Source: Verticillium longisporum
Taxonomy: Eukaryota; Ascomycota; Sordariomycetes; Glomerellales; Plectosphaerellaceae
DNA: 64,000 bases
Direction of reading: 5' to 3'
Assembly: GCA_019188255.1 (NCBI GenBank)
Contig: JAETXT010000001.1
Span: forward strand, 1,860,001 to 1,924,000
Of the stretch, positions 1-11,611 are shown piece by piece. Position 1 is the first letter of the stretch, and each line of letters opens with the position of its first letter. The notes below the pieces were generated by a model, which saw only the letters and a list, made by a program, of their open reading frames with translations, did not search any database and was not told the DNA's origin. A program made the translations under genes and the position numbers.

Positions 1-393
1 TCTTCACTGCTGCCCGGTAAAAGAGTCGCCAAAGCACCCACAGCGCCGTCCAAGTCGGTGGCGGCAGAGAGCGCTGTCGGGGAGGCTGCCTCAAGAAGCA
101 CTCTTGGTTACACCAAGGGCCGGTCCGCTTCGTCGCTGATCAGTGGTCGAGCTCCTATGCCCGGAACGGTCACTGAGACGGCTAGAACCAACCCACCGAC
201 CTCAGTGTCTGCATTGACTGTACGACGAGATCCCGCTCCGCAGAAGCAACAAACCACCGAAGAAGAGCAGCAGTCTCTCCAGCGCCTTCAGTTCCTCTCC
301 ATCTTCGAGCCCGAGGACGACATCGATGTTGTTGGGTCTGCTCCTCAATTTGATACTGAAGAGGACGAAGAGTTTGAGTTGAAGATGGAGTAA
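1..393 (+). CDS. 3' end of an unidentified protein with acidic C-terminus (partial)
   Basis: The frame is open from the first base of the window to a TAA at 391-393, so this is the last ~130 codons of a gene that starts upstream. The visible part is basic and Ser/Thr/Pro-rich, then Gln-rich, and ends in a strongly acidic tail after the segment FLSIFEPEDDID. The only near-cognate start in the piece (GTG at 58) is not a real start, because the frame is open before it. I do not recognise the family. A basic region followed by an acidic Phe-containing tail is reminiscent of fungal securin or other cell-cycle regulators, but this is only an impression. It is followed by about 1.1 kb of non-coding DNA before SET1, which lies on the same strand. 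Confidence 0.55.
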   Translation, partial: SSLLPGKRVAKAPTAPSKSVAAESAVGEAASRSTLGYTKGRSASSLISGRAPMPGTVTETARTNPPTSVSALTVRRDPAPQKQQTTEEEQQSLQRLQFLSIFEPEDDIDVVGSAPQFDTEEDEEFELKME

Positions 394-1517
394 CGAGTTA
401 ATGATATACCTAATGGTCTGGGCTTTCTATGTCAAACCGGCTTGGACAAAATCGATATCATAACTGCGCAGACTGGGATCAAAACAGTGTATCAATAGCG
501 AAAGCTTTTTTTAGGTTCTAATGAATGAATGAGACATGGCCATATCAGATTCCAAGTTTAATTATAGGCAGCATCGGCTCGGTGCATGGGACTTGATTTT
601 TGGTCCAAGAACCTTTGTCGGCGTTGCCGCCATTAGGAGCCTATTGTATCGTATGTAGCATGAGCGAAGATGTGCATGCCCGAAGCAGAGAGGGGAACTG
701 CGAAGCTGGGAAAGAAAAGCTCCGGAGAATTGGAGGGACTATCAACGATATCGCGAGACGGTAGCCGTTAAGGGCCTGGCACCAAACCAGGCACAGATAT
801 CGAGACTGCGACAGACAGACTGCGACAGACACTGACTGCCATGCACATGCATGATTGTATGCCTGAAGATCCAGATACCCAGGGGACAGTGGCCCCAACC
901 TCCTCAAAACGCGAGCTTGCAGGAGAGTCGCGAAAATGCGCGGCAGTGCGCGACAGATGGTGGAGTCCAATTAAGTTCCTAGCCCATCACGTGCAGCCCG
1001 GCTGACTGTGCGATCCTCTGAAGACTTGAGTCTGGCGTACCATTGCCGCTAATGACAACACTCGAAAGTTACCGGCCAACCAGGTACCGCTCTGAGCCTC
1101 CACCCAAGCACTGGAGTTGAGGTGGGTGGTCGGCGCTTCGCCATTCCTTGCTCCGTGGCCATCCCTGAAAGACTTTGGACAACACTGCTTTGGCTTTCGT
1201 CTTTGGTCTATCGCTCACGTCGCCGATTCAATCCATCAACGCGCAACGGATCGTGCGACAAAGTCCAATAGCCCCATCTCTTTCCATCAAACCTGCGCTT
1301 CCCTTGACGCGACAAACACAATCCGACATCTCATACTTCCTGCCAGCTTGCTTGGGCACCCTTGGCCGGTCGCGTGAACATACCCCCAACACAATATCAT
1401 TCACGATACAGCCTGTCGCGCATTCCACCCATACGCATGGTGCCCTTCTACGAGTATCATTCGAGAGCTAGGATGCTCGGAGGCTGGGCGAGGAGGTAGA
1501 AGCAGCAATCCTTCACG
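394..1517. other. Intergenic region upstream of SET1, no gene seen
   Basis: This spacer holds the 3' flank of the partial gene and the 5' flank of SET1. Short ORFs on both strands (for example 641-970 on minus, 1175-1471 on plus) overlap each other and have no recognisable composition. The last 300 bases before the SET1 ATG are C/T-rich on the plus strand, as is common for fungal 5' leaders. Confidence 0.5.
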
Positions 1518-4500
1518 ATGACTCGCCAGTCCAGCGCGGGTTTCGCGCAGTTCTTCCCAACTGCCCCGCGGGCAGCCAGGGAGAAGGCTACAGAGCGCGA
1601 GAAAGCGAGGCTAAGGACGCAAGAGACGGCTGGCTCGTTGCTTGCCTCACAACCTGTCGTCCTTGCTGCTCCTGCCGATGGCCTAAACGGCCAAGCCGCT
1701 CCTACAGACGCAATCCTGGTGAACGGGTCGCATCAAGCAGAGGACCACGGGTCTCCTCTGGCGATATCCTGACCGCTGTTGGCTCTGCAAGCTCCCACGC
1801 AAGCACAGGTTCATCCATATTCAGCGCAACGACGCGGCAGCCCCTTGCCAACGGCTTGTCTCAAAATGCAGCGGCAAGCACCGTCACCCCGCTCACTTCA
1901 ATTGAGTCGCCCTCAGTCTCTGGTCATACACACCCACCGAAGCCGACCACATCCAACTCCCATATTCCCGACCATCAGCAGTCGTCCACGGCTCACCAGA
2001 GCCCAGCCCATATGCCGAATGGCTCATCAGAATCATACCCTGCCATTGATCGCGTTCCCGCGCGTGCCCCCGGTCGATCGCGAAAAGGTGTCAAATGCAT
2101 CTATGACCCGTTACTCGATAAGACACTTTCGAAGGACAAGATCAGGGCCGCCAAGCCCACGTTCAAAGAGTTTGGAATGGTACGTTCATCTATACTATAC
2201 TATACCCACCTTGAAGGGGGGCGTCATTTGAAGAGCGACTTGAGGCTAATGAGATGAGAGTAGGATGATGATGACGCCCCCTTCAGATCCTCGCCTAGCT
2301 ATGGGTGGGCGATTGAATTACATGAACACCGACTTCCGTCACCACAAGTCTCGCCTCAGGCCCGCCGCGTACAACTTGAAACCGTATCCTTTGAGCCCAA
2401 GACCTCCGTCGGCCCGGGCCCGCCAACACAGATCGTCGTGATGGGTTTCAACCCGCTCATCAACTTTCAGAAGGTCTTGCAGGCGTTTGCAACTTTTGGC
2501 GACATTGCCGAGAGCAGCAATAAAATGCACCCCGAGACAGGAAGCTATCTCGGGTTCGCAACATTTCGTTACCGGGACTCACAGCCCAGCCGATCCAGGC
2601 CTATGGCTATCAAAGCGATTGACGCTGCTCGGCGCGCCCTGAGGACTATGAATGGTCAACGCATCGAGAGCAACAACATCAAGGTTGAATACGATCCCAA
2701 TGGCAAAAAGAGTGGCCGTATGCTTGAGGAAACTGTCAATAGGGACAGATCTACCCCAAACCCGTCAAATGTTCGACCTCCACCAGCTGGGCCCAGAACA
2801 ACAGCGCCAGAGCCGGCACACGGCCCACCGCCGATGGCGCCTCGAGGACCTGCGGCGCATAGGCAAACTGCGACGCCAGTGCCTACCGGCCCTGGCAGAC
2901 CAATTCAACCGATCAAACAACACAGCATTGTAGAGGATAAGCCGATAGCACCACAGCTAGCTGGCGAGCCCTACATTTTCGTTCCAAGTGCTAAGGTTCC
3001 AGTCATGCATACAACTGTTCCACACATGAAGAAGAGACTCAAGGCACACTGTTTTGACGACATTCGCGTTGACCGAACGGGCTACTACATCGTCTTTCCA
3101 AGTTCATCCATGGGCCGATCTGAAGCAGAGCGATGCTTCAGAAATGTCCATAGAACCGAATTTTTCAACTACGAGTTTTACATGACGCTATGTTTGCCCC
3201 CGCTCATGGACGACAAGACCGAAACTATGGCTCACGCTCCACGTCGACGAACTCCAAGCCCCGATCGCAAGCGAAAACAAGAAGTGCGGAACAGGGAGGA
3301 TAACGACCGACGACGCCAGGAGGAAAAGAACGACCTGGAGGAGGAGAAGCGCCAAAGGGCCAAGAATTTCGATCCTGTGCAAGCAGCTCGGGAGGTCATT
3401 AGCCATGAACTGGCGGAGCACTTGATCAAGCACATTCGTACGCGGGTAGCAGCACCTGCCCTCACGGCGTTCCTTGACCCCAAGAACCATATTGCGAGAC
3501 GACGGCAGCTTAATCTCGAGGACCCCATCGAGTCGACGCCCTCGCGCAAGACTGCACCGGGCAACGAAAGCCCACATGTCGGCACCCCGAATTCGGGTGC
3601 CGATCCTATCGAGAAGCGCACCGGCCGCCTCGAAATATCGGCCCTGCCGCGTATTCGCAAAATCAAGAATCCAGGACAGGCGCAGCAGAGGAACTACGGC
3701 TTCACCGATCCCTTTGCCCGGAAACGACCGCCGCAAGCGCGAAACGCCTTCCGCTCCCTACACCACCGACTCAAAAGCTACGACAGTGATGTCGAATCAG
3801 ATGACGAAGGTAGGAGATCTGTGGCTCGGGAAACTGAGGAGCCCGAATCTCGTCCTCGCAGCCGTATGAGTACGGATGATGAAGACGACGAAGCGTCGAA
3901 GGATGAGCTTGGCTCGTGGGGAGCTGCTGAAGAAGACTCCATGACCGAAGCCAGCTTCGCAATTGGAACGCTACCCACAAAGAAGCGGAAGCTCGAGCTC
4001 GAGGCGCAAACTGCTCTGAAGCGACAGAAGAAGTCCGATGAGGAGCTTTTCGGCGTCACTCTCGACCACATCGAGACTGAGCTTCCTGTGCAACCCGTGT
4101 CGGAGGGTGTCACGCCCGAATGCGATCTTCCCGGTGGCAAAGAAGAGAGTCTATCTCGTTCCGAGACACCTAGCCTTTTGGCCGGTAAGCTGCTGTCTAA
4201 GAAGATCAAATCGAAGAGGAAATCCAAGAAGCAGCTCTTCGAAGAACGCGAGGCGCTCAAGAAGCATCAGTCTGATATTGAAGGATCCGAAGCACCCGAA
4301 GACCGAGAAACGCCTGCTGCTGAGGACCCCAAGAAATCGGAACCCATCGAGGAGGAGGCCTATCAACCAGCTGCTGTACCGACGGACCTTAGTTTGTTCG
4401 CCTACGAGCCCACGAAGGCACTGCAACTTTCGCAAGATCCGAGCGCTGGCCTCGGACCGCTGCAAGATGTGGAGTTGTCCCCCGCAGATCTTCCCGACTT

Positions 4501-5424
4501 TGCCAAACTGCAGAAAAGGTTCCCTGTGGCTGATTTCGACGATCCTCTGCTGTGGCTATGGAGGCGAAACCGCGTGCGGGAGGTCAACAACCTGGATCAG
4601 TCGGCTGAAAAGAGCCTTGCGATTGAAGGGTACTACGTCCCCAATCCTACAGGTTGCGCCAGGACGGAGCCTATCAAGAAGATTCTCAATTCAGAGAAGT
4701 CCAAATACCTACCTCATCACATCAAGGTCCAGAAGGCCAGGGAGGCAAGAGAGGCTCGGGTACAGAAGGACGGCAAGGCTGCGCCCACAACTGCTCCTGC
4801 CCCTGCCCCTACGAAGGGCAACTCGCGAGCCAACCGTGCCAACAACCGCAGACACGTCACGGCACTGCAAGACGAGATGAAGTCCTCTGGCGATCCCGAT
4901 GTTTTCAAGTTCAACCAACTCAAGAAGCGCAAGAAACCAGTCAAGTTTGCCCGTTCTGCGATCCACAACTGGGGTCTCTACACAGAGGAGAACATCAACA
5001 AGGACGACATGATCATTGAGTATGTCGGCGAGCAAGTCCGGCAACAGATTTCAGAAATTCGCGAAGTCAGGTACCTCAAGCAGGGCATGGGCAGCAGCTA
5101 TCTATTCCGCATTGACGAGAACACGGTCATCGACGCTACGAAGAAGGGCGGCATTGCCCGGTTCATCAACCACAGCTGTATGCCCAACTGTACCGCCAAG
5201 ATTATCAAAGTGGATGGCAGCAAGCGCATTGTCATCTATGCGCTTCGCGATATTGCACGAAGTAAGTCAAACCCTCCACAGCCTACATTGGGTATCCTCG
5301 TATGCTAACAAGATTTGCAGCTGAGGAGTTGACCTACGATTACAAATTTGAGCGAGAGATCGGCAGCCTGGATCGCATTCCGTGCCTTTGCGGAACGGCT
5401 CTATGCAAAGGCTTCCTCAACTGA
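1518..5424 (+). CDS. SET1: SET1, histone H3 lysine-4 methyltransferase of COMPASS (reading frame interrupted)
   Basis: Catalytic subunit of COMPASS, which mono- to tri-methylates histone H3 Lys4 in the nucleus. Exons are 1518-2179, 2264-5261 and 5321-5424. The introns have GTACGT...TAG and GTAAGT...GCAG ends, the second with a GCTAAC branch site. Domains in order: an N-terminal Ser/Thr-rich region, an RRM (about residues 280-365), the Set1-associated domain (about 455-530), a coiled charged region, N-SET (about 970-1050) and a C-terminal SET domain with [17 protein letters not shown] and TYDYKFE. It ends in a post-SET Cys cluster, [13 protein letters not shown]. About 1254 codons in total, a normal fungal size. 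The reading frame is broken: near 1757 the N-terminal sequence moves to another frame (one base missing), and between about 2279 and 2391 the family-like sequence lies in a different frame from its flanks. These are treated in the findings. The identity is certain; the exact 5' structure is not. Confidence 0.93.
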
Positions 5425-6039
5425 TGGCCGATATGGTGTGACATGTGCTTTCGTTCCGTCGGGTGGGGCATTTTGTGCTTTCAAGGCCCGGGTTGCGTTG
5501 TCTTCACCTGCCTGCTCTGCTCTATATACGCAGGGTGCCCGGGACGTAAGGGGAACTTGGAGGGAACAACAAAAAAGCGGTGTACAATGACATTCGACAT
5601 GCGCCGGGGGGGAGCATTCGGGCGTTTTGGGGTCCTTTTTTAATTTTGTTTTTCAAAGAAATGCAGGCGATGGAGAGGCCTGTGCGAGGCGGGGTGTACT
5701 CCTCACATGGCGTCAACCGCCACGTTTCTTTCCTCTCGACTAGGCAGAAAGATGCCTACACCGATAATATGGGCGGCAGTGATCGCTACCAGTGTACATA
5801 TAAGAGGGCGGGGCTTCTCGCGGCGCACGCTGGGGATGAGAGGCCCATTTTGCGGACGCGGACCAGGCTGACGTAGAGAGATGCCGTGGTGGTAGCTGGC
5901 AGAGGGCCGGCCAGTTGCATGTTGGGGCATGAGATAGTGAATCCCCCGTGTCAGGATGAGTTGAAAGTCTTCTCCGTGGCTTAGCGTGCAGTGCCTGTGA
6001 CTGTTTCCGTATCCGTTCGCACGTCTGTCTCGGCTCTCG
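5425..6039. other. Convergent 3' spacer between SET1 and the JmjC gene
   Basis: About 600 bases between two convergent stop codons. It should contain the 3' UTRs of SET1 (+) and the JMJD7-like gene (-). The ORFs here overlap on both strands and look random. A short A/T-rich stretch at 5636-5660 is the best candidate for a polyadenylation region. No gene is seen. Confidence 0.45.
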
Positions 6040-7183
6040 TCACCGGGGTATGCCTCGTTGGCCAACAGACTCGTGTCTTTCTGCTTCAGCCTGCGCTTTG
6101 AGGGCAGAGTTACGAACGAAGGAGCTCAGGGGGTAGAGGGGCCCGCTGAAGTCCATGTCATACCAGTAGTTGACGGCGAGGACAAACCCCTCGTCCTCGG
6201 GGGTGCAGAACTGCGAGACCTTGTGGTACCACATGGCAGGCAGGTAGAGCATGTCGCCGGGCTCGAGCACAACGATCATGGGCCGCGCGAGGTGCGAGTA
6301 GGGCGTCGCATTCGCGTCGGGGCGGTCCGGGTCCCAGGTGGCGAAGGGGACATCTTCGGTGCCGTCACCGTCAGGTTCGAGGACGAGGATGCCGTCGTTA
6401 TTGTTGTCGGCTTCGGCGCCGGCGCCGCGGCGGCGGTAGGTGGCCGAGCGGAGCGGTCGCTCGTTGACGCAGGGGTGGCAGTGCGGGGGCAGCAGGGCGA
6501 AGCGCTTGCGGCCGCGGGGCTGGACGTAGGTTCTCGTAGTTGTCCTTGTGGAGGGCCGTCGTGGCGCGGGCGTTGCCGATCCAGAGGTTGAGGGCGTCTG
6601 GCTGTGGCTGGTCGAGGGCGATGCGGGCAAAGGGCAGGGAGCGGGGCAAGTGGTCGAGGTGGAAGAGAGGGGCGTACTCGGTGTGGAGGTTCGAGTTTTG
6701 GGTCTGGGCGTAGAGGACCTCGGGCGAGACGGCGGTCGGTCGCGAGGAAGAGAGGTCCTCGGCGGTTTGGGCGATGATGGTGTTGAGAAAGGTGTCGAAG
6801 CGCTGAGGCTCCTCGTGAGGTTTTGAGAGTGAGAGGATGCCGTTGGGAAGTGGCGTGGGTGCGTCGGCGTTCCTGGAGATCTTGTCAGTGACCACTCGCT
6901 TATCTGTCAAGGCTCGGTCACATAGAGGGGCCTACCCGTGTGGAGTGACGGCGACGTTGACGGACTGGTCTTCCAGTGTTTTCAGGAGGAAGTCTTTATC
7001 CCATCTCTTGTATGCCTCCCACGATGTGGCAGCGTTGCGGACGACGAAGGGGGTGTTCCGGGCAACATATCTCATGAACTCCAGAGCGCTGGGCTCATCA
7101 GCAAGCTCCTCGATACGGTTGCTGTTGAGCTCATTGTAGGTTGTGATGAGATCAGCTATGTTATCTTCCGGCAACGCGCCCAT
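6040..7183 (-). CDS. JmjC/cupin-type 2-oxoglutarate dioxygenase, JMJD7-like (frameshifted)
   Basis: Fe(II)/2-oxoglutarate-dependent oxygenase of the cupin_8/JMJD7 group; the human member hydroxylates lysines on TRAFAC GTPases. Exon 1 is 7183-6936 and exon 2 is 6872-6040; the 63-bp intron has GTAGGC...CCAG ends and joins TPHG to NADAP. The facial-triad motif HKD lies about residue 190 in LHKDNYEN and the distal His about residue 300 in MWYHKVSQ, followed by NYWYDMDF, which is typical of the family. Immediately after the codons for DNYEN (about 6526-6531) the frame breaks; the conserved continuation, YVQPRGRKRF, is in another frame. The spliced length is 3n+1, which fits one extra base. I chose the ATG at 7183, which begins MGALPEDN; the frame is open further upstream to 7372. 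Length about 359 aa. Confidence 0.82.
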
Positions 7184-7619
7184 GTCCGTGAGTTGTGGGG
7201 TAGGTTGACCTGTTGGCGGAATGTTGTTAGTCGAAGCTGTTCTGTGAAATGTTCTGATGTTCTTGCCCGATATGGGTGCATTTGTGGTGTGGGGCCATTC
7301 TAACCTCATCATTTCACGCCCAATTGCTGTCGCTCCCTCTACGATGGCAATCCTCAACCTCATGGCACACAATCAGTCGTGTCAAAATTCGAACGTTCAA
7401 GAACACGATGCGTTTAGACACACATCTGCGTTCATCCTGCGATGGGACACTACTCAACCCGAGACGGCCCTTTTCACATCGTCCTGACTGACCTCACATT
7501 CTTGTCCCGGACCTAGTCCAACACAAGGCAACGACCCGAACAAGCAAATAGTGGCTAAATGATAATGATATCCTAGGATTTGAATCCATTCGACCAGCAT
7601 ATACGCTTCATGAACTCAT
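7184..7619. other. Spacer between two minus-strand genes
   Basis: This holds the 5' flank of the JMJD7-like gene and the 3' flank of the reductase gene. The JMJD7 frame stays open up to 7372, so a longer N-terminus or an upstream exon cannot be ruled out. Otherwise no gene is seen. Confidence 0.4.
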
Positions 7620-8761
7620 CTATGATAAACCTGCTGCGTTATCTTTGACGGACTCTTCCAAGCTCCTGAACCCTTGGCCGAACGTCTCTCTCAACAGGCT
7701 GTCTGCCCTCTGGGTTGGTACGAAGGTGCAAAGATCCCGAGAGTCATCTGGAAATGCTCCCCAGTTTCTATCTCCGTATAGTTTGCGCAGTATGTCAATG
7801 ATACTGTTTATGTTGAAGGGCCCCGCAACGGCGAAAAGTCGTTCTTTCTGAACCTCGGGATGAGCCAGTGCAATGACATGAAGGCGTGCATCATCCTGTA
7901 CATGGACATAGTGCTGAGGCAGGATATGCTCCAGTCCCTTGTAGTCTTTGTCCCAGACTTTCTTAACCCACCCGGCTGTGGTTGGGTAGCCTTGGTGGGC
8001 AGCGCTGAGCACTGGGCCAATGTTCGCATTAGGCTGGACTGGATGCCACCGAGGTCAGTCGCACGTGTCTTTCCAAGCTATCGGATAGGAAGGGCATACT
8101 TGTATTGACGGTCAATGAAGGATTGTTCTCCTCGACCCACTTGGCGATGGCTCGCTCTGCTTCAACTTTGCTGCATGCATACACAGATGCGCCGTCCGGA
8201 TCTGGTTGCCACGCGCGCTCCACAGCTTCGTCGTTAAACGTGTCTGCCGTGACAGAAAAGCGTTTTCCTGGTTTGGGCAACGTCACCGCAAAGGAAGACG
8301 AAGTGAAGACGAATCTCTTCATGCGCGGCTCTTTGGCTGATGCCTTGAGCGCGTTGAGGGCACCATCAACAGCCCGAGGTATGGCGACTTTGGGGTCTGC
8401 CACTCCTGTCATGTCGTTTGCCACATGAATGAAACCAGACGCTCCTGTTGACGCCCGAGAATGTTATCAGTGTCACGGGAGCGCACAGGTGTGGGTTCGT
8501 ACCTGCAACGGCATCGTCAAAAGCACCATCGACATCCATGTCTGGTACCTGAACGAGCTCGAATTTCTCCGTCCCATACTGCTTTGCGAAGAAGTCGCTC
8601 ATCCACGCACTCCTTTGCAGGTTTCGGGTAGTGCCTCGGACCTTGTAGCCTGCGGCAAGCACCTGGTCTACGATGTGAGATCCAATGAAGCCACTGGCTC
8701 CAGAAACGACAACAATGCTGCCGTACGGCACGGCTGGCTCCTTGATACTGGGAATGCCCAT
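7620..8761 (-). CDS. NAD(P)-dependent extended SDR, Gre2/aldehyde reductase-like
   Basis: Extended short-chain dehydrogenase close to the Gre2, dihydroflavonol-reductase and aldehyde-reductase II group, which reduce carbonyl substrates such as methylglyoxal with NADPH in the cytosol. Three exons, 8761-8503, 8444-8100 and 8038-7620, with introns of 58 and 61 bp, give an uninterrupted 340-aa protein of usual length. The Rossmann motif SGASGFIGSH lies about residues 21-30, the catalytic Ser region as FTSSSFAV about residue 137, and YACSK (YxxxK) about residue 178. The second splice reads NTIQPNANIGP, the usual NP.NVxGP substrate-loop region in altered form. The start ATG at 8761 puts MGIPSIKEP just before the first strand. 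The frame is open upstream, but that sequence is not conserved-looking. The substrate cannot be told from the sequence. Confidence 0.88.
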
Positions 8762-9276
8762 GGTTGACTTCAAGGTCGATTTGGTTTTGGAGGGTTGAAA
8801 GAGCTCAGGATTGGTGAAGTTATGGTGGTTAAGATTGGAAAAGAACGTTAAGGAAATCCAGCTCGAATACATGAGTGCACAATGATCAAAGACGCCGATC
8901 AGGTACAGTCTATGACACAATATGTGACCGGTGATCCTCGCGGGCTGCAGGACAACCCCGCTATCCCTATGGGCAAGAAACCACTAAATACCGTCGTCGT
9001 CTTGTTTATGAAATCTGGAGGCGTCGACCCTAAATAAGGGTTGGCTCTATCGTGTTATTGTCACCGGGGGAAGTATCTTGTTGAATCTGTTGTCATTGTA
9101 TGGCGTATCGGGTGTATGGCGTATCGGGAGGCTTGGGAGGTAACATATCAGCTCCACAGCCTCGTATGCCGGCTGCTTCCTGTCACAAGCAAGCACACCT
9201 TCAGGGGACACTGCCGATCTCCTCAAAGCTGTTCCGACAAGGTGATATGTTAAGGAGGAAGGAGGGATCCAATTCT

Positions 9277-9278
9277 GG

Positions 9279-9325
<47 letters not shown>
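9277..9325. repeat. (GGCA)12 microsatellite
   Basis: Twelve perfect GGCA units in tandem, followed by degenerate GGCAGCC copies to about 9349. It lies in the spacer between the reductase and SCAP-like genes. Confidence 0.95.
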
Positions 9326-9433
9326 CCGGGCAGGCAGCCCGGGCAGGCACCATGGAGCTGGGTATCATCATGACTTCTGGTGCTGCCAGAGGTGGATAGC
9401 CCAACCCTAGGGAACCCTGGCTCCAATCTACCT

Positions 9434-9484
9434 TACCTGCCCGCCTATCGTACCTGCCCGCCTATCGTACCTGCCCGCCTATCG
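9434..9484. repeat. 17-bp tandem repeat, three perfect copies
   Basis: The unit TACCTGCCCGCCTATCG occurs three times head to tail at 9434, 9451 and 9468, followed by a partial TACCT. Confidence 0.95.
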
Positions 9485-11611
9485 TACCTCAAATAGGACC
9501 CTGCTTACCCGGCACGCATCGTTTGACGCGGCAAACACGGTCGAAACGACAATGGAACATTCGGCATGTCCCAATCCATGGGAACCAACCACAGTCAGCG
9601 ACTGCATGTGTCCGTTTTCGCTTCCACCGATCACAGGGTCTGGCGTGTTGGGGTCCTTGCGGCACGCTGGCCCACCAATCAGACCGTGGCACTCTGTGGG
9701 AAATGGCCTGACTTCTGAGCGGGCTCAGCTGATTATGATGATGCTCGAAGACATGCCATTTCACGAGAAGTCAGAATTGGGGCCTGGAACATGTGGCATC
9801 CCGTACGTGAGTGCAGATGCCATTCAGAAAAGGCGCTGATCGAAACGTGGCAATCCTGATTAGATGGCCGTGTTCGGGAGCCCAGGGAACATATAACGAA
9901 CCCGTCCCTCCCACCTTTTTGACAAGGCGTCCGTCGAATTGCTGTGATCCTCCACTCCCTGGAGCCGACCTCTGTTTTTTCGACCTCTCACTTGTTGCTT
10001 GTGAGACAGCGTGCAAAGCAGACACCAACGAACGAACTGCCGACCACCGAGTCCTGGACACGGAGGCACCTCGATCGAAACGTCCACCACAGGGTCTATC
10101 CCCTCCTCGAAAAGGAACAGCCAAGCCAAGCCACGATTTGCGCAGCAAACATGACGGGCAAGGCTTCCATTGGTTCTTGCTCAGCGGCCCTCTCGTGTGT
10201 TTGGGGTTGGATGCTTGATTGAGAGGCCCCTCGACACTAGGCACATCGCCGCGAGACAAAACGGAGGAGTCCTTCAAGCGAAGGAGAGAATCGACACGCC
10301 TCTCACGACGAACGAATGGAAGCTGCAAAGCACAGCCCTCCCGATCTTCTGTTGTTCAACCCCCTCGAAGCCCTTTCGAGTCTCGATTGTGGCCCTGGCG
10401 ACTGGCAACTCGGGAGGGGGTGGGAGAGGGAATGATGGGAGGTCGGGGGCACAGCCCCAACCTACTTATGGGACAGTGTCTCGACATGTTTCACTGACTG
10501 GAGAAGTGTATGCCGAGCTACCTACCGGCCGGAATCTTGCCAGGTTTTCAGGCCCCTCCACAAGTCGTTCCGAGATTGGGCTGCCAGAGATGCATCAGAC
10601 GGATGATCAATCGACGCTTGGCAGGTTCTGCGCAGAGGGCAGCGGAGATCTAAGCAGATCCAAAGCAGGGCCAAGCGAAGATGGGACGCTGTTCAGGCGA
10701 CTCTAGACCCTCGGTCTAGGGAAAGGTAAAGGAGGTAGGTGGGCGGCCCAGACCACCCGCGCCACCCAGGCGCCCCCCTCTCTCCTCCTTGGCGATCATC
10801 CCACGGATGCGACCACTGAGAGAGCCCTGCACTCGCTCGTTCGACTGGCACTTGGGACAGGCCACCACACCACCTTGAGCTGTGTTCCTCTCAGAACCAG
10901 TCAAGGTTCCACCACGACATCCACATCCCTTCTTTCGACTCTAACCTCGCCTTACTGTAGGCATACTGGGTTGGCTTCGATGTCTTGATGCCTCATCCCC
11001 TTTCGGGACGATACGAACCTGCCGATTGCCCACCACCCTACATCATCCCCCAAACGTTCTCGTCGACTCGTCGAGTTTGTGTCCAGGATCCAAGCCCAGG
11101 AAGCAACGCGCAACGTCTTGTGTAGTGTCGATTGACGCCGCCATCCTGTCGCCAATATCCGTCTGCATTTGGCCGCCACACTGTCGTCATTCTGCTGGCA
11201 ACTCCCTCATTCGACACCACAAGTCCTCTCTGTCTCAGACTACGCCCACGCTACCTGTCTTTGCATTACTCAGGTCTCCGCCCGCCAAATACCTTCCCGC
11301 CCGCCGACCAAGTGCCACCTTCCCCCGAACCCGTCCATCTCGACTCCGCTCCAACAAGCTCACAGGCCAAAGAGAACCAACAAGACCGTCCCCCATGGAA
11401 GCCCCCGTCATTCGAGTCATCAGCCCGTGACCTCCTTCGGTCCACGCCTGAACAGCTGCTTCCGATTGACCTCACAGCTCTTTCTCTCAGACCCGAAGAC
11501 CGCATCTCCTCACGTCCTACCCCATGGACGACAACACATGATAACAAGGCTACGCCTACCCCTCGACTGACCCACGGACCTGCTCGCTTGCCATCGCAAG
11601 TCTCGCCGCAG

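Larger units (their letters stand above)
8762..11611. other. 2.8-kb gene-poor spacer with simple repeats, then SCAP promoter/leader
   Basis: No convincing gene. Two overlapping ORFs on opposite strands (9771-10328 minus, 9811-10218 plus) have no recognisable features and probably reflect base composition. The region contains a GGCA microsatellite (9277-9325) and a 17-bp tandem repeat (9434-9484). The last 600 bases before the SCAP-like ATG are C-rich with several ATGs, including the open frame from 11132, so the SCAP mRNA may have a leader with upstream ORFs. Confidence 0.45.

Noticed and set aside
1719..1740. GT...AG stretch in SET1 as an intron to explain the frame change
   Set aside because: 22 bp is too short to splice, and removing it leads to the wrong frame.
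9771..10328. 185-codon minus ORF overlapping a 135-codon plus ORF
   Set aside because: Both strands are open at once, neither has a known motif, and the region lies beside simple repeats; no support for either.
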